Shown here: positions 56,401-64,000 of the stretch, in pieces
How positions within the stretch are numbered: position 1 is the stretch's first letter
How the letters are laid out: each line of letters starts with the position of its first letter
NCBI GenBank assembly: GCA_007922225.1
Contig: ML679958.1
Location: 60,102,862 to 60,166,861, forward strand
Direction: 5' to 3'
DNA length: 64,000 bases
Origin: Emydura subglobosa
Lineage: Eukaryota; Chordata; Testudines; Chelidae
Notes under the pieces: model-generated
Databases searched by the model: none
What the model saw: the letters and a program-made list of their open reading frames with translations, nothing else
What the model was told of the DNA's origin: nothing
Program-made: the position numbers and the translations under genes

Positions 56401-56608
56401 CAGCAGAACCCCGTTTACCCATCTCATTGGGACTGGGGCCAGATTGGATAATCAAAAATCCGGTAACCCAGAGAATGGGAAAGTGTGAGGCTGCTTCGCC
56501 ATCTAGTGGTCACAGGAGAGAGCACCTGCTTCCAGAGCTCTGTGCACTGGTTGCTTGGTTAATACAGAGAACCAGATAATGGAAGGTCAGATAAATGAGA
56601 TTCTACTG
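56401..56608. mobile_element. 208-bp pogo/Tigger-like MITE with TA target duplication
   Basis: The left end CAGCAGAACCCCGTTTACCC and the reverse complement of the right end CAGTAGAATCTCATTTATCT are inverted repeats. The ends are flanked by TA on both sides (56399-56400 and 56609-56610). The internal motif GGATAATCAAAAATCCGG is typical of pogo-related elements. It cannot encode a transposase. Confidence 0.82.
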
Positions 56609-57287
56609 TACAGTCAACTGCATATATAATTTCCTGGTTTATGTTCACAAATTCTGATTTGACTGCAGTGTGAATTTTGCAGAAACTGGTTAGACAGTTA
56701 ATTATAAATTCAGTTGTCAGGAGTCCAAAGCCCTGTTCTACCATGCTCTAAAACCACTTAGGGCTTCCCATAACACCATGAGGACTAAAAGTACTGAGGA
56801 ACTGTATTAGGTGAAAAAGCCTCAAGCTGTTAAAGGAATGCTAGTATTTCAAACCAAGTAGGAATTACAGGCTTTCCATTGAATAGTTATGCACTTTTCC
56901 CAGATTCTTGCCACATGTCCACACTAACTATGCCACTTATATTGTTACTGCAGAAAGACACACACTACAGTAGTGAAAAATCTAAAGAAACAGCTGGAAG
57001 GGCAGGAATCTGCCCTCTGATGTAGGTGGAACTATTCAGCGCGCACACGGTTACTCCAGCTGTGCACTGGGAATAGAATTAACTCAATGAGAGCGGAATT
57101 TGGGCCCTATTTGTAAGTATTTGTGCCTGCATTTTACAGCTTTAGTCTCACTCCTTTGAAGTTACCATGGATATGTAGGGAACATTAGATATTAGATGGA
57201 CAAAATAAGACCACGTAGCCCCTTAGTGTCTCATCCTTTGAAACACCTGTCGGTCCTCAATGTTTGTTTTCTCTGCTTTTGACCTGT

Positions 57288-57292
<5 letters not shown>

Positions 57293-57325
<33 letters not shown>
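57293..57325. repeat. Poly-T tract of 33 bases
   Basis: This is an uninterrupted run of T followed by AAATAAAAAG. It could be the reverse of a retroposed A-tail, but no adjoining source gene is recognised. Confidence 0.95.
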
Positions 57326-57329
<4 letters not shown>

Positions 57330-57439
57330 AAAAAGATCTCTTAACATTAGTTGCTCCTTGGCTTTATTTTTTTGTTCCACATGTTAACTATGCAAAAATG
57401 ACCTATCTAAAATTATTTGTGGATGCAACCTTTCCTTGG

Positions 57440-57720
57440 CTTTAGTCAACACCCACTTGCCTATTATTAAAATTGATAATCTCAGCTAGCCGGTCAGAAA
57501 CCAATAAGGAGCCAGTGTAATGCACAGAGTATGTGCTCACAATGAAATTCATGAGTTCACAAGTGGGCTGCCTCATTCTGTGCTGAATTCTGTTTCTGGG
57601 TGGATTCCAGGGGTAACCCTGTGTAGAAGATATCGTAAAAGATGGTGACAGAACAGTGAAGGCTTTGAAGAAGGTGAAACAAATGAAATAGCATATCTCA
57701 TTACTGGCTATCACTGCCTG
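57440..57720. repeat. Possible ancient LINE (L2-like) fragment
   Basis: Wording such as GGAGCCAGTGTAATGCACAG and TGTGCTGAATTCTGTTTCTG with GGATTCCAGGGGTAACCCT recalls the 3' part of old L2-like repeats widespread in amniotes. A similar stretch lies at 62.59-62.70 kb. It is weakly supported. Confidence 0.35.
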
Positions 57721-57779
57721 TGTGGTTGTTCAGACACCTTTGAGGACATAGGTTCTGTTTAGTTATACAGGTCTTAGCT

Positions 57780-58463
57780 CAGAGGTTCCCAAACTTTTTT
57801 TTTCTGAGCCCCCCTTTGGAGATTCATGTCCCATGTCCACCCCCTCATTGGGGCTGGTTGCAGGGGTGTCTGGTACCCACAGGAGCCTGGGTTGGGTATT
57901 CATGTGGCAGTTGAGAAAGTCTTCTGCTTTCTGCAGCAGCCAGACAGTCTCGGCTACTGGGATGCAGTTCCCTGCCCTTCTTATGCCCCACCATGTAGGG
58001 GAAGCGAACACAGCTACGCTGAAGGGCCAAGGTAAGGAGGGGAGTGGAAAGCTGCACTCCATGAGTACTAAACCCTCGGCTGGACACAGCCCTCTTCTGA
58101 TCCTTTTGTGGGGTCCTGTGTGCTTACTCTGCGCAGGCTCTGTCTGGCAGGGAAGGCAGATGGGGATCTGTGCCCTTGGGCTATATCCGGCAGAGGATAC
58201 TCACATGGTGCTGCATTCTACTCCCTGCTCACAGAGCCTCCATGCAGAGGAGAGTAACTGCCATTTGGTAGCTGTTGCAGTGGGGCCGTGAGACAGGCAG
58301 AAAGCCTGTCCTGGTAGTCAAGCCCTACACAGAGCCCCGTTTGTTTTCCCTCCCAGACTGGGCCTCCTCCTGATCCCAGCTCTTCAGCGAAGCCCCATCA
58401 GGCCCTCATGCCCCCCCGCCCCGACAACCTCCTCGTGCACCACACAGTTTAGAAAACTCAGTC
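57780..58463. mobile_element. Non-autonomous hAT element
   Basis: The left end CAGAGGTTCCCAAACTTTTT is a classic BED-type hAT terminus. The right end AGTTTAGAAAACTCAG is its degenerate inverse. The interior starts with GAGCCCCCCTTTGGAG and ends with the CCCCCCCGCCCCGACAACCT stretch usual before the right end. The 8-bp flanks do not match, so the element is old or rearranged. Confidence 0.6.
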
Positions 58464-58531
58464 ACAATTGGTTGTGTCAGAGATTGTTAACACACAATTG
58501 TGTGCTAGAGATGGTTTCTCTGATTGCGTTT

Positions 58532-59280
58532 ATTCATAGATTGTTAAGACCACAAGGCACCGGCTCTGATCATTTCGTCCATTCTTCTGCATAACCCAGG
58601 TCACAGAATTCTACCAAGTGCTTCCTACATCAAGCTTCGAACTCCTGGCTGAGCTGAAGCGTATCGTTTGGAAAAACATCCTGTTTTGACTGAAAGATTT
58701 CCAGTGACCAACAATCTGCCACATCCCTTGATACGTTGTTTTAGTGATAGATCACCCTCCCTGCTAAAAATGGAGTCATATTTCTAGTTTGAATGAGTCT
58801 AGCTTCAACGTCCAGCCATTGGATCATTACGCCTTCGTCTACTAAATGAAAGATCTCTCTACTATCAGAAATCTCCCTGTGGAGGTACTTGTTAATTGTA
58901 ACCAAGTCTCCCTCTTTATCGTCTTCAGCATAAACCAAATAGACTGAGCTTCTTTGAGGCAGGTTTTCCAGATCTCAGGTGGTTGTCACTCTCGTAGCAA
59001 TGTGTAGGATCACACAATCATAAGTGCCCACATTGCATTGAGAGCTCATGTTCATGCTCAGGTACAGCTGGTTACCCACCATAACCCTTAAGATCCTTCC
59101 AAAGTCTCTGCTTTCCCAAATGTACTGCCCACACCTATAAGTGTGTCCTAAATTCTTTATTCAGAGATGTAGGACCTTGCATTTATCTATCTGTTTTAAA
59201 ATTATGTTCAAGTGAACCCAGTTTACCAAGCAATCCAGATGGCTCCATACAACTAACCTATCCTTATCTGCCACTTACAT
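58532..59280 (-). mobile_element. CR1 LINE 3' fragment, diverged
   Basis: The plus strand begins TCATAGATTGTTAAGACCAC and continues through GGTCACAGAATTCTACC, TCTAGCTTCAACGTCCAGCC and GTTTACCAAGCAATCCAGAT. This is the reverse complement of a CR1 3' region together with the end of its coding part. Divergence is high. Confidence 0.8.
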
Positions 59281-59345
59281 GTTGCTGTGACAGCTTCTCA
59301 CTTGACTTCGGCTGAGCTCCTCTATTAGGAACTCCAGCATCAGGT

Positions 59346-59441
59346 CCCAGAAATGGAAATGGGGGGCCATACCCCCGCCTTAAACTCTCATCTCCCAGAA
59401 ATGGAAACGGGGGGCCATACCCCCGCCTTAAACTCTCATCT
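59346..59441. repeat. 48-bp tandem duplication
   Basis: The unit starting CCCAGAAATGGAAATGGGGG at 59346 is repeated immediately at 59394 with one visible substitution (A to C in the AAATGG core). It is followed by a C-rich run. Confidence 0.92.
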
Positions 59442-59627
59442 CCTTCCCCCCTCCCCCCCCCCAGGCCACTTTCTTCTGGGATAAAGGACAGCTAACTGAG
59501 GAATTTAACACAGTTTCTTGGGGGTTTTTTTTCTCTCTTGTAACTTGTCCATGTCTGGCTCTCCAGCCAATCTAAACCATCCCTTCTCAGGACATGTTCT
59601 CTTCATCCAAATAAACCACAAAGTCCC

Positions 59628-60099
59628 TGTGATGGGGCTCCACTCACCATATTGCTGCCTCCTGCTGGCCATCATGGGGATTAGGTATGCTACCCACTGT
59701 GCCCTTTCCTGGTGGCGCCTCACTCGTCATCATCACCGCCTGCGGACCCGCCTCAGTCCGTGTACTGCGGTGTCCAGCACCTTCTTCGCCTTCACCTCAG
59801 GGCCTCAGCCTGCCAGTCCTAGCAGCCAGCCAGGAGCTCCTGCTCGCTCCCCTGTTCCTGCCCAGCACTGCGCTGTCCAGCATGCTAACTTCCCTCCACC
59901 TGCAAGGCACCCAGTCCTCTCTTCTTGAGCTCTAGAGAGTAACTGACCCCACTCCGCCCTGCAGCTCTTTTTATATGGGCCTTCGGGCCCTGACTAGCAG
60001 CTCCTCACAGCCCCTCTCCTATTGGCTGCTTTCCTGCATAGCCGCCCTAGGACTGTATTGACTCTTTGTATGGCAGTGTAAGATGGACACCCCATCACA
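59628..60099 (-). mobile_element. Solo LTR with 5-bp target duplication
   Basis: The 472-base element starts TGTGATGGGG and ends CCCCATCACA, giving TG...CA borders with an extended inverted repeat. It is flanked on both sides by GTCCC (59623-59627 and 60100-60104). On the minus strand the promoter signals are in order: a CCAAT box (AGCAGCCAATAGGAG) near 60030, then CCATATAAAAAGAGC near 59975, then a transcribed region beginning around CAGTTACTCTCTAG. This suggests a Gypsy-type or similar LTR element in minus orientation. No internal genes are present, so it arose by recombination between two LTRs. Confidence 0.85.
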
Positions 60100-60576
60100 G
60101 TCCCAAAATAAGCAAATTTCTTCTTCTCAAGTATCCATTTCCTTTCAACAAAAAGACTATCAGAAACTCCTACTCCTTCCCAGTCTCTCACTGCTCTGAA
60201 GGAAGAAGGAAGCTTATATCCACTGGCTCTCTTTCCCAGGATAACTCGTTTCAGCTGCCTACAATTTCCAACTCTTCCCTAGAATACAGCTCACAGCATG
60301 GCCCAGTATTGGGATAAAACCAGGGACAAGGTTATTTTCTGCTTTAAAGGTCCAGAACACCCTGTTAAAGTATATTTTATTTTATTTCTTGGTATTTTTA
60401 TTGCTAAATTAAATGTACTGAACTACTAATTTAATGTAAATTAAAAAATAAAAAGTGTTAAAATAATCAGAAAGAACTTGACATTTGTTAAACTAGCAAA
60501 TGATAATGTTGCTGTGAAATTACAAGTTTTCATAATGAAAACAAACAATACACAGGGGCCAAGACTTGAGGCCTTT

Positions 60577-61162
60577 AGAATCATAGCAGATTATGGTTGG
60601 AAGGGACCTCAGGAGGTCATCTAGTCTAATCCCCTGCTCAAAGATGGACCAAACCCAACTAAATCATCCTAGCCAGGGCTTTGTCAAGCCAGGCCTTAAA
60701 AACCTCTAAAGATGGAGATTCCACCACCTCCCTAGGTAACCCATTCCAGTGCTTCACTACCCTCCTAGTGAAAAGCTTTTTCTTAATATCCAACCTAGAC
60801 CTCACCTACTGCAACTTGAGACTATTGCTCCTTGTTCTGTCATCTGCCACCACTCTGAATAGGCTAGCTCCATCCTCTTTAGAACTGTCCTTCAAGTAGT
60901 TAAAGGCTGCTATCAAATCCCCCTCACTTTTCTCTTCTGCAGACTAAGTAAGCCCAGTTTCCTCACCCTCTCTTCATAAATCTCCCTCTAATCATTTTTG
61001 TTGCTCTGTGCTGGACTCTCTTCAATTTGTTCACGTCCTTCCTGTAGTGGGGAGGGGCCCAAAACTGGACTATAATACTCCAGATGTGGCCTCACCAGTG
61101 CCAAACAGAGGAGAATTTAATCTGCTGGAATTGCTCCTACTAATGCAGCCCAACATGCCATT
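60577..61162 (-). mobile_element. CR1 LINE 3' fragment ending at an assembly gap
   Basis: The plus strand begins AGAATCATAGCAGATTATGG followed by TTGGAAGGGACCTCAGGAGG, the reverse of the CR1 tail. It runs through CCATTCCAGTGCTTCACTAC to CCAGATGTGGCCTCACCAGT. It is cut by the N run at 61163, so its 5' extent is unknown. Confidence 0.92.
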
Positions 61163-61172
61163 NNNNNNNNNN
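61163..61172. other. Assembly gap (10 N)
   Basis: Ten N characters interrupt the CR1. The true gap length is not known. Confidence 1.
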
Positions 61173-64000
61173 TTAATGACTTGTCCAAAGTATGCTGCTA
61201 CATGAAACCTACATTCTTTTCAAAAAGACAAAGGTGAAAAGTCACATACCATTCTATAAAAACCAAGTAAACACTGGTAACATTGATACAATATAAAGAA
61301 ACATACAATACCTTTTAAGGATGTGTTCACTTTCCTCATTGCTGCCCTCAGGCAGAACAGTAAAAAAAATCTGCAGCAACATGGTGGGTAGCTTGACCAC
61401 AATCTATTCTGTTCAGATTCTTATGCCGTCCTCATCACCACAGTATCTAAGTGCCTTCCAGTAGTACATTAAACAACATGTCTAACATCTGTCACTTGGA
61501 ATTCATTCTCTCTCTCATACTTTCCCCAGGGGGAGAATTGTATGTTCAGTGGAGTGTTCTGTTTTGAGGAGCGTAGGGTGTTAAATATATGTATACACTG
61601 CTATATGCTTGGCAGAGAAAGCAGATTGAAGAAATGCTTCTTGTACCTGGAGTGGAAGATTTGTGATGGTCTTTAGTTCCTGAGAGAGTTCATTCCACAG
61701 TTTCAGACTGGCCCCCAAGCTTTGTCTACTTTACATTATCAAACCTGTCCCATTTGCAGTCCTTTTCACTTAAATATGAACCAAAGCTAAGAGGGATCAT
61801 ACCAAGATCATTCTTAATTTTCAAAGGACAAATGTGTGGGAAATAAAGGAAATGCAAGGATAAAAGAGAAAAGCAGAGAGAAGACTGAAGTACAAGAGAA
61901 AAAAGACAAAACAAGAACTGATCAGAAGTAATGCTTTCAATCTAGCTTCCTGTATTTAGTGTTGATGTGCTTTCTTAAATGTTCCTCCAATAATTTGGCT
62001 ACTTGATTAGAGACCTAAAAACTCTCTTGTCCATAAAATACTTTGACATCAGAGTGAGACTGATCTAAAATATAAATGCAAACCAAAAATGTTGCTCCAG
62101 GAATCAAAAAATATCGCTGTAACTACCTAAAGAAGTGTGCATGAAACTCAAATGTATTCCCAAATCACTGAGCTGCCCATTTTTAGAGAAAAGTAAGTAC
62201 TGTGGAGCAGTAGGTCTGAGCAACTTTAAATTTGGCCCCTTGAGTGTATGTATTAGGATAGTCTTAAATTACATGATTACATACTATTTTTTCCATAGGA
62301 CTCCGTCATATTTTTTGTGTATCACATTTATATAACTGTTTGGGCATCATATCCTAACTGGCAACCCCATCAAGTATAAACCCACAAGTTACATCTCTAG
62401 CTCCCCTGATGACTGGATCTACAAGAGTATTGTAGGGGGAAGGAGGCAGCCTCTGAAAATAACTAATCTCAGATGGCCTGTTTCTGCCTCCCTCACTCAC
62501 CTAGATGATGGTCTTACTTCTCAAGTAGGTGCCTTGGGACTACTCAAGGAGTAAGCTCCTACTCAGCGTGAATAAGGGTGACAATATCAGGCCAAGACCA
62601 TTTAGGCTTTCTAAATTAAAACCAACACCTTGAAATCCACCCAGTGCCTTACTTCAAACAGTGTGACTGATTGTAGGGATCTCTTTGAAGGAATATGAAC
62701 CAATGCCTTCTGGGGATAAATGCATAAATGCCACAGCTCTCCTAGTACAAGAAGCAAGAGACATGACTTAAGCCTTGGCTTCTCTTTGACAATGGAGAGC
62801 ATGACCATCAGACCAGCCTTTCCTGATACTCCAATGTATTTTTTGTGCTTGTGTCATGGATTTACCCTCACTTGTGTTCAGGTATGTGGGTCACTTATTT
62901 GTTCGCCCTTTTACATGACTAATACATGAGTAAAATGCACTCTAAGCTCCGTGTGCCATAATAAGAGGACAGCCATTAGAGCCCACTGATTTTTCAAAGT
63001 CATTCTAGCAGGGTTTTCAGTGTCATTCTAGCAGCCCAAACAGTCATGGTAAACATTACTAAAAAAAAAAAAAAAAGCTTACAAATTGGAACTCCTCTCC
63101 TGCTTGCTTCTCAGAAACATTGCTGATATTTATTATCACAGTACATCTCTCCAAAAGCCCATATCCAGAGTGAGTCTGTAGTCACTTGAATGTTTTCTGT
63201 GATCTCTTATTATTCACCAAATTCATTAGTAAACAGCATCCTCAGATACAATTGTATGAATTTTGCCTTTAAAAGCATCTGTTTATTCAGCCAGACAGCC
63301 CACTTGAGTACGGGGCACGTGGCTCCACTTTCTGTACTTGCAATAAAAAAGACACCTGAGAGTTTCTATGGACCATCAACCTTGGATTTCCATGTCTTTG
63401 AAAAAGCTGTAGTAGGGCTATTGATGTGAAAGGAAGATTGTATTATTCATAGCCATGAACTGTCTCCACTTAAAATTCTCTCCAGGGGACATAAAAGTCA
63501 TACAAGGCTGCCAACTATAATACTATTATTATTGCAACAACCACTTCTTATCTTGCGGCTAATCTGGCCAGGTGCTGAGCACCCACCCCTCCACTGGAGT
63601 CCTGTTCAATAAGGAGTTTGTTTGAAAGTGAGGGCACTCAGCTCTCTGCAAAAGACAATCAGCACCTTGCCCCATTGAGCCCTTCTGTCAGATATGTAGT
63701 TCTTACCAGAAGAAGATAGGCATTTACTTTCAATCCGTACAATTTCTCACTGTCTCTTTCTGCTGCTCCACACGGTCACAGTTGGTTACACTTATAAACA
63801 AGATTGGTAGCAGAGGATGTATGCTGTAAACAGGTTACATTCCACACCCTGATGGTCAAGATAGCATCATCCTGAACTGAGGGTGAGACCCATACATCAG
63901 AACGGTAATCTAGGTCCTACGTCACAGTTCAAAACGAAGAGGATCATTTGATAAAGATCAGAGACTTTCAAATACAGGAGTTTAGAAACCCATGATTCCA
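61173..64000. other. Non-coding, no recognised gene
   Basis: It holds a poly-A run at about 63060-63076, short AT-rich tracts and possible L2-like debris at 62.59-62.70 kb. No host exon or repeat ends can be supported. Confidence 0.45.

Noticed and set aside
57833..58291. Plus-strand open frame of 152 codons
   Set aside because: It lies wholly inside a non-autonomous hAT element whose G/C-rich interior leaves several overlapping frames open on both strands.
61220..61402. Minus-strand segment with KLPTMLLQIFFTVLPEG followed by a GTATTG donor-like site, possible upstream MROH exon
   Set aside because: No family motif is certain, the acceptor is ambiguous, and it sits next to an assembly gap and 22 kb from the nearest supported exon.

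Overview
This window looks like vertebrate nuclear DNA, most likely from a turtle; a crocodilian is a less likely alternative. The grounds are several CR1 LINE 3' ends with the ATTCTATGATT-type tail, two DIRS-type tyrosine-recombinase retrotransposons, abundant PIF/Harbinger and hAT transposons and their short non-autonomous derivatives, a MIR-like SINE, and spliced exons with GT/AG borders. There are no operons, ribosome binding sites, CRISPR arrays, rRNA or tRNA genes that I can recognise. A 10-base run of N at 61163-61172 marks an assembly gap.

Host gene. The only host coding sequence I can support is on the minus strand between about 39.24 kb and 25.0 kb. It consists of separate exons of a maestro heat-like repeat (MROH) family protein. 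Eight exons are reasonably supported, at 39121-39236, 34754-34869, 32585-32725, 32311-32428, 28168-28348, 27124-27281, 26400-26522 and 26010-26106. A ninth at 25008-25084 is tentative. From 34.87 kb down to 26.0 kb every splice phase agrees with the next exon. Exon 26010-26106 carries an in-frame TAG, so the locus may be a pseudogene, a truncated isoform, or contain a sequence error. One or more exons between 39.12 and 34.87 kb were not found, and the upstream part of the gene was not found.

Mobile elements by region. 2.03-3.65 kb is a decayed PIF/Harbinger transposon. 14.44-17.61 kb is a decayed BED-finger hAT transposon with an 8-bp target duplication, itself hit by a CR1. 19.11-24.43 kb and 43.99-50.22 kb are two near-complete but inactivated DIRS elements, both on the minus strand, with gag, reverse transcriptase/RNase H and tyrosine recombinase regions and the split inverted repeats typical of the class. 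36.18-37.66 kb is a hAT inserted in a MITE, with a second hAT fragment inside it. 39.58-40.08 kb is a MITE split by a CR1. 41.15-42.79 kb is the longest CR1, with recognisable reverse transcriptase motifs. 59.63-60.10 kb is a solo LTR with a perfect 5-bp target duplication. Many shorter MITEs (Harbinger-like, hAT-like and pogo-like) lie between.

The remaining intervals (about 0.7-2.0, 3.9-9.0, 10.3-14.4, 17.6-19.1, 30.4-32.3, 35-36, 50.2-53.2, 53.8-56.4 and 61.2-64 kb) are non-coding as far as I can read. They hold short ORFs without recognisable domains, scattered old repeats and AT-rich tracts. The window is best understood as introns and flank of an MROH-family gene heavily invaded by transposons.
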